Shown here: positions 26,271 through 35,560 of the stretch, piece after piece | How positions within the stretch are numbered: position 1 is the first letter of the stretch | Layout of the letters: the number at the start of each line of letters is the position of its first letter | Source: JAICXG01 sp036494545 | GTDB lineage: Bacteria; Verrucomicrobiota; Verrucomicrobiia; Chthoniobacterales; UBA10450 | Direction of reading: 5' to 3' | Assembly (NCBI GenBank): GCA_036494545.1 | Contig: DASXOB010000022.1 | Span: forward strand, 248,001 to 312,000 | DNA: 64,000 bases | Program-made: the position numbers and the translations under genes | The notes under the pieces: model-generated | Told to the model about the DNA's origin: nothing | The model's input: the letters and a program-made list of their open reading frames with translations, nothing else | The model's database searches: none

Positions 26271-26414
26271 TCAGGTGCTGTTTTGGATTCACGAACCTAT
26301 GTCGCGGCGTGAGCTAACGAACAATTATTCGCTAATATCTATGAGCACCCCAACGCTCCCCTCGATCTAACTATCGACCGCCAGGTCCAGTCCCAGCACC
26401 GCAACGGAAACCTG

Positions 26415-27365
26415 CTAATGCGCTCTTGCGAAGTAAAACCTTTGCTGAGCGATGTCCATGATTCCCCAGTTGAGGCCTATAACGTCCAGACCCAAAACGC
26501 CGACCATTTTACCGTGGGTAAGGTCGTAAGGCGCAAATCTTCCGACAAAGACAGTCGGCGTGCGAATCGGAATCCCCTCGATTTTGAAGGTCTTTGTTCC
26601 CGCTAAATCAGCCGACCTTGAGACGCCAGTTGCATCTGTTTCGTAAACGTTTCGCCGGCCCCAGCCTTTGGCGCGTGCTATCTTCGCGAACCGGACGTCG
26701 AGCACTGATGCTTGAGCCCCGGTATCCAAAGCCATCTGGGCCGGTACGCCGTTGACTTCGACATTAACGACAAAGTTCCTGCCAGGCGCGTCATGGAAAG
26801 GTACCTCAGCCATGCCGATTGAGGTTAAAGCCGGACTGAGATTGACACGACGACCTGCTCCCACGGGACGCAAATAGAGCCGTAGATTTGCCAAATCGAT
26901 GATCGCATTACTTCTCTTTAGGAAACCCTGACTAAGGAATCCGGAGCCAGTGAATCGCCCAAAATAGATCCGTGCATTCTCGACATGCACATTTCCCATT
27001 ACGACTGATTGTGCGGTCCCCTGTCTCGTCTGGATCCGAATGCCATTGGGAGTCACGCCCGTTTCCACGCCTTTTTCCGGCACAATATGGAACTCGGACG
27101 GATCTCCTCCGACGGTAATGCCTTCCGAGCCCCAGCCGGTATCCAGCAGCAGGTCAATCTTCCTGCCATTGATTTCTGCTGGAACAAAGAGCGTGTTGTT
27201 CCTCCAGCCCTTAACCAGCTTGACCGAGCCGTAGCCGTCACGCTGTAACACGTCCAACGAGATGGGAGATTTCGTGGCGGCGCGCACGGCGGACAAAGAC
27301 GTAATCGCGAGGCAGAGAAGGATTGTAAAACGCCGTTTAATCGGCGCGCGGAAGATGGGGTTCAT
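26415..27365 (-). CDS. Two-domain retropepsin-like aspartyl protease
   Basis: 316 residues. Signal peptide ending at ITSLSAVRAA. Two DTG motifs, IDLLLDTGWGSEG (about residue 74) and AQMALDTGAQASVLD (about residue 214), suggest a duplicated gag-protease-like fold within one chain. The second is followed by GVLGLDVIG, the usual flap or floor region. Exported, so it probably works in the periplasm or outside. Substrate unknown. Divergent from the EF-G-like gene. Confidence 0.82.
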   Translation of the reverse strand: MNPIFRAPIKRRFTILLCLAITSLSAVRAATKSPISLDVLQRDGYGSVKLVKGWRNNTLFVPAEINGRKIDLLLDTGWGSEGITVGGDPSEFHIVPEKGVETGVTPNGIRIQTRQGTAQSVVMGNVHVENARIYFGRFTGSGFLSQGFLKRSNAIIDLANLRLYLRPVGAGRRVNLSPALTSIGMAEVPFHDAPGRNFVVNVEVNGVPAQMALDTGAQASVLDVRFAKIARAKGWGRRNVYETDATGVSRSADLAGTKTFKIEGIPIRTPTVFVGRFAPYDLTHGKMVGVLGLDVIGLNWGIMDIAQQRFYFARAH

Positions 27366-27545
27366 TAATTTTTCGTTGGGGATGTCTTGAAGGTCGGGTC
27401 TAGCGAGATCGAAACCCGTAGCACAACTTTGTCATTCGTCGATGGGCCGGGATGTCCAACCGCAGGCCCTGCGAAAACAGCCTGAGATTTCAGCTTGCGT
27501 TCGCGACGAAATAGATGCGTGCTTAGAGAAGAGCGGATTTGAGTT

Positions 27546-29645
27546 ATGGCCACGCCTTCTGCAGGAGAGCTTCGGAATTTTGCCATCGTAGGTCACGCGT
27601 CGTCCGGCAAGACGACGCTGAGCGAGGCGATGCTCGCGTGCGCGGGCGTCATCGGACGCATGGGCAGCATCGCGCAGGGCACCACCGTTTCGGATTATCA
27701 CGTCAGCGAAAAGCAGCACCAGATTTCTACGCAGACATCACTGCTGCATTGCACGTGGATGGACAAGAAGCTGAACATCCTCGACACGCCGGGTTATCTC
27801 GACTTCATGAGCGAGGCGCTCGCGGCGGTGCCCGTGGCGGACTTCGCGCTCGTGGTGGTGCACGCGCAACATGGCATCAGTGTGGGCACAGAGCGGGTCT
27901 GGAATTGCGCGACGGACTGCGGCATCCCAAAAGTGATCGTGGTCAACGCGGTGGACAAACAGAACGCGCACTTCGACGAAGTGCTGGCCGATGCGCGCGC
28001 CCACTACGGGCCGAAAGTTTTTCCGCTGAGCGTACCGATCAATCCGGGCCCGAACTTCAATCAGGTTCTCGACGTTTTGCGCAGCGAAGTCGTGACCTAT
28101 GAAACCGACGGGCACGGCAAGTTTCGCGAGGAACCGGCGACGGGCGAATGGAAAGAGCAGGTCGAACGACTGCATCGTGAATTAATCGAACTCATCGCGG
28201 AGTCAGACGACACGTTGCTGAACAAATTTTTCGAGCAAGGCTCATTGTCGGAGGAGGAATTTCGCGCGGGCATTCACGCCGCGGTACAGGCGCAGATGTT
28301 CGTTCCGCTCTTCTGCACCTCAGCCACATCGAACGTCGGTGTCGGCCGCCTGCTCGACTTCATCGCGAAATACGGTTCGTCGCCGCTCGATCGCGAGAAA
28401 GTGGATGCCAAAGACGCGCGCACTGGCGCCGAGCTGGAAGTGAAAGTCGGCGGCACCGAGCCAGTCCTGCAGGTGTTCAAGACGATGAACGAAGAACACT
28501 TCGGCGAGCTTTCGTTCTTCCGGATTTATTCCGGCCAAATCACGAGCGGCGGCGATTCGTTCAACCCCAACCGCAACGTCACAGAACGCGTCGGGCAGAT
28601 TTTTCTGCTCAATGGCCAGATCCGCGAGCCGGTGTCGCGTCTCGGCGCAGGCGACATTGGCGCAACGGTGAAACTCAAGAACACGCATACTGGCGACACG
28701 CTTTGTGTCGCGAATCATCCGGTGAAACTTCCCGTCCCGGAATATCCGCGCCCGAACATTCACGCCGCGCTGCAACCCAAGGCGAAGGGTGAAGAGGACA
28801 AAGTGGCCGCGGGGCTCGCCACGTTGCACAACGAAGATCCGGCTTTTGTTTTCCGCGTCGATCCAGAGTTGCACCAGACGATCATTTCCGCGCAGGGCGA
28901 ACTGCATCTCGACGTGATCGCTGAGCGGCTTCAGCGTCGGTTCCACCTTCATTTCGATCTTATCCAGCCGCGTGTGCCGTTTCGCGAAACCATTCATGGC
29001 CGTGCCGAGTTTAGGTATCGACACAAGAAGCAAACCGGTGGCGCCGGGCAATTCGCCGAAGTTGCGCTCAAGCTTGCGCCCGCTCCGCGCAATTCCGGCA
29101 TCGCGTTCAGCGAATCACTTTCTGGCCAATGCGTGGACCGCGTGTTCGTGCCATCGGTCGAGCGCGGCATCCAGATCGCATGTGCGGAAGGAATTCTCGC
29201 CGGCTGTCGCGTCGTGGACGTGGAGGCGAATTTTTACGACGGCCAGATGCATCCGGTAGACTCGAAGGACATCGCATTCCAGGTCGCTGGCTATTGGGCT
29301 TTCAAGGAAGCGTTCATGAAAGCGCGGCCCTGTTTGCTCGAACCGATCAATTTGCTCGAGGTGCGCATTCCCGAAGATTGCATCGGCAAAGTCGTGGGCG
29401 ACCTTTCCAGCCGTCGCGGTAGAATTCTCGGCACGGATACCGACGGACAATTTCAAATCGTCCGCGCCGACGTTCCCGCGATGGAACTCTACCGCTACGC
29501 GAGTGTTCTGCGTTCGCTTACCGGAGGACGCGGCGTTCACTCCGAGCAATTCAGTCGCTACGAAGAAATGCCGCGCGAGATCGAGCAGCGCGTGATCGAG
29601 GAAGCGAAAAAAGCGCGAGCAAGTGGCAGCAGTCCGGTGCGCTGA
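27546..29645 (+). CDS. Elongation factor G-like GTPase (EF-G paralogue)
   Basis: 699 residues with the EF-G domain order: G domain with P-loop GHASSGKT and Switch II DTPGY, then domains II to V. It differs from true EF-G. The guanine-specificity motif is NAVDK instead of NKxD, and the switch I region (HQISTQTSLLHCTW) is divergent. These traits match the EF-G-like paralogues of unknown or stress-linked role in many bacteria. It is not the housekeeping fusA, which would sit with rpsL/rpsG. The dispersed octamer lies 8 nt after its stop codon. Confidence 0.88.
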   Translation: MATPSAGELRNFAIVGHASSGKTTLSEAMLACAGVIGRMGSIAQGTTVSDYHVSEKQHQISTQTSLLHCTWMDKKLNILDTPGYLDFMSEALAAVPVADFALVVVHAQHGISVGTERVWNCATDCGIPKVIVVNAVDKQNAHFDEVLADARAHYGPKVFPLSVPINPGPNFNQVLDVLRSEVVTYETDGHGKFREEPATGEWKEQVERLHRELIELIAESDDTLLNKFFEQGSLSEEEFRAGIHAAVQAQMFVPLFCTSATSNVGVGRLLDFIAKYGSSPLDREKVDAKDARTGAELEVKVGGTEPVLQVFKTMNEEHFGELSFFRIYSGQITSGGDSFNPNRNVTERVGQIFLLNGQIREPVSRLGAGDIGATVKLKNTHTGDTLCVANHPVKLPVPEYPRPNIHAALQPKAKGEEDKVAAGLATLHNEDPAFVFRVDPELHQTIISAQGELHLDVIAERLQRRFHLHFDLIQPRVPFRETIHGRAEFRYRHKKQTGGAGQFAEVALKLAPAPRNSGIAFSESLSGQCVDRVFVPSVERGIQIACAEGILAGCRVVDVEANFYDGQMHPVDSKDIAFQVAGYWAFKEAFMKARPCLLEPINLLEVRIPEDCIGKVVGDLSSRRGRILGTDTDGQFQIVRADVPAMELYRYASVLRSLTGGRGVHSEQFSRYEEMPREIEQRVIEEAKKARASGSSPVR

Positions 29646-30119
29646 CCTTTACTCGTTAGGCGCAGAGGTCTTCGACTCGCCCCCGCTCCCGCTGTGCACG
29701 TGTCGATAAACGGTCTCGTGTTAATGCGCAGAATAGAACAGAGAAGGAACGATGAGCCGCCTGCCGATCAATTCTCACTCTTAACACAGCGATTAGCTGC
29801 CGCCCTACGAAGAGTCCGCGTCAACGAGCGAAAACGAATTCGTCGGGCGAGCTGGCCTCAATTTGTAAATCGCCGCCTTAGGAGCACTCAGGTTCAGCGG
29901 GTCGAAAGAGCTTCGCATTGAAGCAAATCTTAGGGGCGGTCTTAGTCATTGCTCAATAACCTAGCAAAACGAGATAACTGAGGCTGCGCCTTTACCGTCA
30001 CCGTCTCGTTCCAGAGGAATATTGAATCGCGACTTGGCTCTGGTTCGCTCTTCATTCAGTTACCTGCGTCTAACTGGCCCAATCCTTCGCGGACACTGCG
30101 CTTGCGCGCCGAAACAGCC
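29646..30119. other. Intergenic region after the EF-G-like gene
   Basis: 474 bp with no supported gene. The octamer copy at 29653-29660 is its only notable sequence. An open frame near 29694-29921 is rich in Arg and lacks any domain or ribosome site, so I do not call it. Confidence 0.45.
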
Positions 30120-31166
30120 TCAGGTCGCCGGACATTCGTCCACGCGGCTGACGTAGCCCGAGTCATCGGGCCCTTCGTCCTTGGCCCACCTGTAAGACGA
30201 GGATAGCAAAAGCCGGCCGGATCTTTCAACCAAATGCGTGCCAGTGTTGGCAAAACCCGTGTCTCCGTGTGGAAAGACAACGTGAACGCTGTTTAGCCGA
30301 GGTGAAATCATAAAGGGATGGAAGCGCACTTGATACACGTCGACGTAATCATCTCCGTTGGGATCATCATTCGGATCAGCCCGAAACGCGAGCAAATACC
30401 ATTGCGCGGTCGAGTCTCTCACCAGCTTGACCTGTGATGGTCCGCCCAGCGGCGGGTATGGGAACATGCCGCCAGGGGTCGGCTGGAAGGCATCGATGTT
30501 CAGTTCACCCTTGGCGCATTTTGGGAATAACTCCGCACACGTCGCCGTAAAGAGCGCGACCCATCCCCAATGCTCGCTCGCCACGCCCAGATAATAGGAA
30601 TCGTCGACGCGATCGATGAAGACGAATTGCGGTCCCTGGTCGGGAAATCCTTGCGGAAGATAGCCGTGAAGGACGAGACCGGTCGATGGTTCCCAGCGAT
30701 AGATACTTAGCCGGTGCATGTCGAACTCTTCCGTGACAAAGAGATATCCGGCGTCGAGATGGTTCACGTCGGGGAGAAAGCAGATATCGGAAGGATGATG
30801 CTCATCCAGGAAGAGCAGCTGCTCCTTCGGCGCGACGGTGAGAGGATTCGTCTCCAGTATGTGTTCGTCATCGAGTGGTCCGGCGTAACGATACCAGGAG
30901 ATAGAACCCTGATCGTCGTTCTCCGCGTGCGAGAGAAACCAGGCAACCGATCCGTTCGACAACGTGTGTGAGCGCGCCAGGCCCTGATGATGTTCCTGGT
31001 CATGAATATGTACCCCGGCGTTGCTCATGCTTTCGACTGTGTCGAGATAAAGGCGCGAGCAGTTCCTGCGATTGGCCGCCACGGCGTTAAGGACGTCGAA
31101 AATCGGGCGATCAAGCGCATAGGAGCCCGGATAGATACAATGCCGACTTTTAATCGATTCACTCAT
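30120..31166 (-). CDS. Hypothetical protein, probable beta-propeller-like
   Basis: 348 residues, no signal peptide. Repeating blocks around YLFVTEEFDMHRLSIYRWE, YLGVASEHWGWVALF and GTHLVERSGRLLLSSSYRW suggest a repetitive beta-strand fold. An HIHDQEHHQGLARSH stretch near the N-terminus is His-rich. I do not recognise a family. Full length appears intact with an ordinary ATG. Confidence 0.6.
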   Translation of the reverse strand: MSESIKSRHCIYPGSYALDRPIFDVLNAVAANRRNCSRLYLDTVESMSNAGVHIHDQEHHQGLARSHTLSNGSVAWFLSHAENDDQGSISWYRYAGPLDDEHILETNPLTVAPKEQLLFLDEHHPSDICFLPDVNHLDAGYLFVTEEFDMHRLSIYRWEPSTGLVLHGYLPQGFPDQGPQFVFIDRVDDSYYLGVASEHWGWVALFTATCAELFPKCAKGELNIDAFQPTPGGMFPYPPLGGPSQVKLVRDSTAQWYLLAFRADPNDDPNGDDYVDVYQVRFHPFMISPRLNSVHVVFPHGDTGFANTGTHLVERSGRLLLSSSYRWAKDEGPDDSGYVSRVDECPAT

Positions 31167-31307
31167 GCTAATCTCATCGACCTACATTATCCTTTGCGAA
31201 TAGAGCGACGGGGCTGAGCTTGCTCTCCCAACACGATTAAGTTTAATTGGCTAGACAGTTGTTAGACCAACCGCAAAGACCTTGGATAAGTGATGTGAGA
31301 TTGCCCG

Positions 31308-31715
31308 TCACCTTCTCCGCATGGCATCGACGCTCCAGTTGCCGCCGCCCGCGACTGCCATATAGAGAAAGATGAAGCAAAGAGCCACCGCAAGTTCGCC
31401 ATGGTTCTTGATCGGATAAATACTGCCCGACGCATGCGCCATGAAGTAGGCCACTGCCATTTCGCCCGCGACGATGAACGCGACCGGCCGGGTGAAGAGT
31501 CCGAGCACAAGCAAAATACCGCCGATCAGTTCGATCCAGGCAGCGGTCATGATCAACGGCGGCAAGCCACCTGGACCGCCCATGGGATGATCAGGCGGCG
31601 GGAAATGGAAGAGCTTTTGCGTGCCATGCTCGAGAAAGAGCAGGCCGATGATGATGCGAAGGATGCTGAGGAAGATCGGTTCCCAGCGTTGTAAGGTCGA
31701 GCTAGTTTGAGTCAT
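31308..31715 (-). CDS. DoxX-family membrane protein
   Basis: 135 residues, four membrane spans. DoxX signatures include LRIIIGLLFLEHGTQKLF in the first span, WIELIGGILLVLGLFTRPVA in the middle and KNHGELAVALCFIFLYMAV near the end. Relatives are quinone or thiosulfate oxidoreductase subunits, or membrane redox partners of unknown role. Free-standing here. Confidence 0.88.
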   Translation of the reverse strand: MTQTSSTLQRWEPIFLSILRIIIGLLFLEHGTQKLFHFPPPDHPMGGPGGLPPLIMTAAWIELIGGILLVLGLFTRPVAFIVAGEMAVAYFMAHASGSIYPIKNHGELAVALCFIFLYMAVAGGGNWSVDAMRRR

Positions 31716-31986
31716 GACTGGTGAGAATTTCCGATCGCGCAGACAGGTGTCAAGCGTGAGATAAGAATGAATTTTGCTTTTGAGTTACAAAAATGGCTAA
31801 AGCTGGAGTTCGCTTTAGTGGTTTGTTCTAGGTTGTGAGCTTCCGCAGCGGCAGCCCATTCCGAGGTTGACTGACGAGCGGCACGTCCGCCTTTCTCGGA
31901 GCTCCTTATCTGCTAGTTTTCTTTGAAGGCCCAACGAGTCATCATCACCGACAGGCCAAAACAACAGAAAGAGGACACTTTGGAAT

Positions 31987-32412
31987 ATGAATGACCCTGA
32001 ATCCGCTCGACGGATTGCGATTCGCTGGTTCAACGAAGTCTGGAACGAGCGCAAAACTGAAACGATCGGCGAGTTACTCGGCCCGGACTCAGTTGGTCAT
32101 CAGGAAGGTGACGTGGACATCGTGGGGCCGGAACCATTCGCCAGATTTCATCAAGCCTTTCTCGAGACCTTGCCGGACATGAAGGTAGCGATCCTGGACA
32201 CGATCGCCGAGAGCGGAAAGGTGTGTGTGCACTGGCGTTTCACTGGCACACACACGGGCGACGGACTAGGACTGAAGCCCTCCGGAAAAGAAGTGAGCGT
32301 GCGTGGTATAGGCTGGTTTCGGATTGAAGACAGCAAGATTGTTGAAGGCTGGGACTCATGGAATCAACAGGCGTTGATCCGTGCTCTTTCCGGGCAAGAG
32401 GCAGAGAAGTAG
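31987..32412 (+). CDS. SnoaL-like ester cyclase / NTF2-fold protein
   Basis: 141 residues. Family features: NEVWNERKTETIGELL, the polyketide-cyclase-like middle (VHWRFTGTHTGDGLGL) and KEVSVRGIGWFRIEDSKIVEGWD near the end. The fold serves many small cyclases and hydrolases. No biosynthetic neighbours are seen, so a general or stress role is more likely. Confidence 0.85.
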   Translation: MNDPESARRIAIRWFNEVWNERKTETIGELLGPDSVGHQEGDVDIVGPEPFARFHQAFLETLPDMKVAILDTIAESGKVCVHWRFTGTHTGDGLGLKPSGKEVSVRGIGWFRIEDSKIVEGWDSWNQQALIRALSGQEAEK

Positions 32413-32542
32413 GAGCAGCCAGTCGACCGGATGTCCTAAGGCGAATTCTGAGCCGTGAAATTAGAGGAGGATATACGCAGAGAGAGAGTGCTGCTGTTAC
32501 CCGCTTGGATTGCAAAAGGTTTTTCGACCGCGGGAAGCTTCA

Positions 32543-32571
32543 TACAATATTAGGTAACAACGGCGTTACCT
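32543..32571 (+). promoter_or_regulatory. Putative -10 box with overlapping operator-like inverted repeat
   Basis: TACAAT at 32543-32548 is followed at once by AGGTAAC (32552-32558), a 6-nt spacer and GTTACCT (32565-32571), a perfect 7-bp inverted repeat. It sits 44 bp before the propeller gene's ATG. The placement across the expected start of transcription fits a repressor site. No clean -35 box is seen. Confidence 0.4.
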
Positions 32572-32614
32572 TTCCTGCGTTGCTGACCGCAGCAGGGACG
32601 GACTAAAATCCGAA

Positions 32615-33610
32615 ATGGACAACATTTCAGCTCACGTCACTCCGGCCGATCCGGCGATTGCCGGCTTTCGGCATAAACTTTTCAGCTCTATCTTCACCCT
32701 GAGTCTTGCAGCTCTGGTTATTCTCGGCTCGAGCGCGCTCGCCCAGACGCCGCCCGTGCAAAGCTTCCCAATCCGCGGCGGAGCTCAGCCTTTTTCGATC
32801 ACGGTAGGTGCGGATCACAACCTCTGGTTCACCTTATCGAACAGCAGCGAGGTGGCGCGCCTTAGGCCGCGTGTCGATATGAAGTTCGTGAGAACGCCAT
32901 CGCTCAGTAATCCTGCCTTCTCTACTCTGGGTCCCGACGGCAATGTCTGGTTTGGTGAAGGCTCGACCGGTAAGATCGCCTTTGTGACTACAAGCGGCGA
33001 AGTTACCGAGCGACAGTTCTCTTTTTTTGGCGTCAGTGTAGGCATCACCACTGGCTCGGATGGTAACATCTGGTTCACAGACCAGACGGCCAATGCAGTT
33101 TGGCGCTATGATCTTTCGACCGGTATCTTTACCAGCTTCGTTCTGCCAACTCCGAATGCTTTCCCGGGCGATATCACGACTGGAGCGGATGGTAATATGT
33201 GGTTTACCGAGCAGGCAGTCGGTCAGTTTGGTCGCATCGCACCAGGCGGAGTGATCGATGAATTTAGCGGAGTGGATTCACCGGGCTCGATTGCGGCCGG
33301 GCCGGATGGCAATATCTGGATCGCGAGCGCCTTCAACCCGGAGATTGCGCGCGTAACTCCCGCGCTCGACATCACCATTTTTCCCACGCCGAACACACCT
33401 TTCATCATTCGACCGGGAAATAACAACAACCTTCTCTTTACCGAATTTAGCGCGAACAAGATCGCCTCGATTACGACGGATGGTGTCGTGACCGAGTCAG
33501 CCGAGTTTGTCGATAGCGCGCCGACAGGTATTACAGCTGGACACAACAATCAGGTATGGTTTTTGGGCACCGCCACCAACCGCGTCTATCAAACGGTAGT
33601 TCCGCGCTAA
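32615..33610 (+). CDS. Secreted virginiamycin-B-lyase-like (streptogramin lyase) beta-propeller
   Basis: 331 residues. Signal peptide ends at GSSALAQ. Six or seven repeats follow of the form ITxGxDGNIWFTxxxxxxIARI, the Vgb/NHL-like pattern (for example LGPDGNVWFGEGSTGKIAFV). True streptogramin lyases keep a catalytic His/Glu at defined blades. I cannot confirm them, and antibiotic resistance should not be assumed. Many soil bacteria encode such propellers with no lyase activity. Confidence 0.85.
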   Translation: MDNISAHVTPADPAIAGFRHKLFSSIFTLSLAALVILGSSALAQTPPVQSFPIRGGAQPFSITVGADHNLWFTLSNSSEVARLRPRVDMKFVRTPSLSNPAFSTLGPDGNVWFGEGSTGKIAFVTTSGEVTERQFSFFGVSVGITTGSDGNIWFTDQTANAVWRYDLSTGIFTSFVLPTPNAFPGDITTGADGNMWFTEQAVGQFGRIAPGGVIDEFSGVDSPGSIAAGPDGNIWIASAFNPEIARVTPALDITIFPTPNTPFIIRPGNNNNLLFTEFSANKIASITTDGVVTESAEFVDSAPTGITAGHNNQVWFLGTATNRVYQTVVPR

Positions 33611-33625
33611 CTTTCGTTCGTTAGG

Positions 33626-33657
33626 GGGAGAGGCTGGCAATCAGGCCAGCTTCTCCC
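33626..33657 (+). terminator. Hairpin terminator beside an octamer copy
   Basis: GGGAGAGGCTGGC pairs with GCCAGCTTCTCCC (one G-T pair), loop of about 6 nt, starting 15 nt after the stop of the propeller gene. There is no long T-run. TCGTTAGG (33618-33625) is immediately upstream of the stem. Confidence 0.6.
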
Positions 33658-33692
33658 AGCCGGCGTATCTTGAGCGAGGCGAATGGTGCTCG

Positions 33693-34163
33693 CTAAGGCT
33701 GGAGTGAGCGGACAAGATCGCGCACTTTCTCGGCCTCGGGAGTATTCCAGAAGATAACTTCGGCGTCGTCGCGCGCGGCGGAGGAAAATTCAACCCGGCC
33801 TATCCCGAGCAAACCGCTCAGGCCGCTTTTCTGCAGATTGATGCTCCGGATATCAGGAATGCGCACTTCGTTGGAATTCCGATTGATGATGCCATACTCG
33901 ACGGAGACACGTTTGTTGGTCACGGCATAACGACGACGACTGCGATCGAGTTGAATCCAACCCACGAGGAGAAGAACGAGCAAGATAAGGGCAGCGCGCG
34001 CTGCCCAAAGAATAAGACCGAGGTCCGGCAAAGGCAGCAGAAAACTGCACCCGACCGCAATGAGGAGGATGAGTGCGGTCAACCATTTCCCAAGGTAATG
34101 AAAGTTAGAGACTGTGCCGGTCCAAAGGGTTTGCTCGGTTGTGGTTGGCGCGGACTCGCTCAT
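33693..34163 (-). CDS. PH-domain membrane protein (bPH2/YdbS-like)
   Basis: 156 residues. Two adjacent TM segments (ALILLIAVGCSFLLPLPDLG and LWAARAALILLVLLLVGWI) precede the bacterial pleckstrin-homology-like domain: RRYAVTNKRVSVEYGIINR, VRIPDIRSINLQKSGL and LLGIGRVEFSSAARD. Such proteins are membrane organisers of unknown biochemical role. Complete. Confidence 0.85.
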   Translation of the reverse strand: MSESAPTTTEQTLWTGTVSNFHYLGKWLTALILLIAVGCSFLLPLPDLGLILWAARAALILLVLLLVGWIQLDRSRRRYAVTNKRVSVEYGIINRNSNEVRIPDIRSINLQKSGLSGLLGIGRVEFSSAARDDAEVIFWNTPEAEKVRDLVRSLQP

Positions 34164-34362
34164 GTCATGGTGGCCTTGTCGCGTATAGGCGCATTAGAGC
34201 CTTTGCGCAAGCACGTCGGACGGCGAATTCACCAGCGCACGAATTCCTTCCTGCAAGGAAACTGAAGGACCGATCTCCGAACAACTAAGGCAATGCTCAT
34301 GTTCGGGCATGGCGAACTTTGGGTTTCCATTGGAGGATTGCTGAGTAATGGTGGCGGCAACT

Positions 34363-34632
34363 ATGAAGTTGATTCTTACGCTGCTGGTCGTGGTAGTACT
34401 TGCACTGGGCGGGATGGTCGTATTGGCACATCACGATACGGTCGCGCGACTTGATGATGCCTATCGAAAGTTTTCGCCGGTGACGGCATCCTTCAGCCGG
34501 TTTCGCGGCGATAAGGAGCATCTGGTATCGATTTACTGGCGGCTGCATTTCGCCAAGAAGCCGCCCGGACGAGATATTTTTGCTTACTGGTCACTAAAGC
34601 CATTTCGACACGTAACGGTGGTGGTCAAGTAA
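34363..34632 (+). CDS. Small membrane-anchored or secreted protein
   Basis: 89 residues from ATG 34363; five upstream codons from 34348 are a possible longer start. The N-terminal hydrophobic segment (LILTLLVVVVLALGGMVVLA) is followed by a basic, aromatic-rich tail (YRKFSPVTASFSRFRG, HVTVVVK). No family recognised. Confidence 0.5.
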   Translation: MKLILTLLVVVVLALGGMVVLAHHDTVARLDDAYRKFSPVTASFSRFRGDKEHLVSIYWRLHFAKKPPGRDIFAYWSLKPFRHVTVVVK

Positions 34633-35040
34633 GGGTGTTTCATTCCGCGGTCACTCAAGGCGGAGGCTATCCTCGCGACTGGTTCATTACCAAGCTGAAG
34701 TTAAAATGGTGGCGTGGCTTTGGAGCGAAGATTCCTGCGGTCTGCGTCCAATTGTCACCTGAAATTTACACTCGTAACCATCTTGTTTCAAATAAGTTAC
34801 ATTTAATTTCACTCCTGAGGACTCGACAGCCGCAAAAAGCGCCCTTAGGTTTGGGCACGATGAAAACCTCTTACACTTCGACCAACGCAGCCGGTTTCCG
34901 GCGGTGGACGGTCGGGGTCTGATCTGCGCTAGCCTCGCATGCGGCGAGGCGCCGGCCAGGTTTTCCCCGTAGCAGGCGCTGCGGGTCAACTGGACCAGTT
35001 CCAGCTGTCGCAAGACACAAATCGCAAACTCACACTACAC
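34633..35040. other. Intergenic region without supported gene
   Basis: 408 bp. Open frames here have random composition and no ribosome sites. A small hairpin (CCTCGC with GCGAGG near 34933-34949) is present. No octamer copy. Confidence 0.4.
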
Positions 35041-35361
35041 ATGAAAGCCATATCAATATCAGCTAACCACCGAGCTCTCGCTAACCACGAGAGACGAGAG
35101 TTACGGCTCTGCCGCACAATGCCGCGCACGGATTACTCGTTTCAGGAGCCGGCGGATAACGTCGCTATCGCCTCGCCGAACGCCAAACGCCGGCCAAGAC
35201 CTGAGTTGCGGGCTTTCCGTCAAATGAGCCAGGACCTGCTGGCACGGGAGGAACGGCGCAATTACGTCATTGAGATGATAGTCTTTGGTCTGGTGATCGC
35301 TCTGGTCGCCTGGCCGCTCGTCTCCCTTCTTATCGTGCTGGCGCAAACGGCCCGCGGATAG
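35041..35361 (+). CDS. Small single-span membrane protein
   Basis: 106 residues from ATG 35041; a Met at 35119 would give a shorter form. The N-terminal half is basic and soluble (FRQMSQDLLAREERRNYVIE), followed by one hydrophobic segment (MIVFGLVIALVAWPLVSLL) near the C-terminus. No domain known. A terminator hairpin follows. Confidence 0.5.
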   Translation: MKAISISANHRALANHERRELRLCRTMPRTDYSFQEPADNVAIASPNAKRRPRPELRAFRQMSQDLLAREERRNYVIEMIVFGLVIALVAWPLVSLLIVLAQTARG

Positions 35362-35388
35362 CCACAGTTTTGCTGTTAGCAATCCCAG

Positions 35389-35418
35389 GTCTTGCCGGGG
35401 GATTTTACCCGGCAAGAC
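35389..35418 (+). terminator. Hairpin terminator
   Basis: Perfect 11-bp stem GTCTTGCCGGG with CCCGGCAAGAC and an 8-nt loop containing TTTT, 28 nt after the small membrane protein's stop. No T-run follows, so it may also protect or stop converging transcripts from the cyclase operon. Confidence 0.6.
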
Positions 35419-35560
35419 TCTCCCCATGCTTTGTCTGCGAGCCAGGCCGATATCACAAGGGATGGCGCTTACTCTGTCTGTTGATTTCGGTTACTGGGAA
35501 TAAGTTGAAGTCGGTTGCAGCGGTCAGATATCTGCCTGCCACCGGAGCAGACTGTTCCAG

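Noticed and set aside
32615..33610. Antibiotic (streptogramin) resistance gene
   Set aside because: The fold is shared by many secreted propellers with no lyase activity, and catalytic residues cannot be confirmed by eye.
34635..34922. 95-residue open frame
   Set aside because: No ribosome site, no domain and atypical composition; probably chance.
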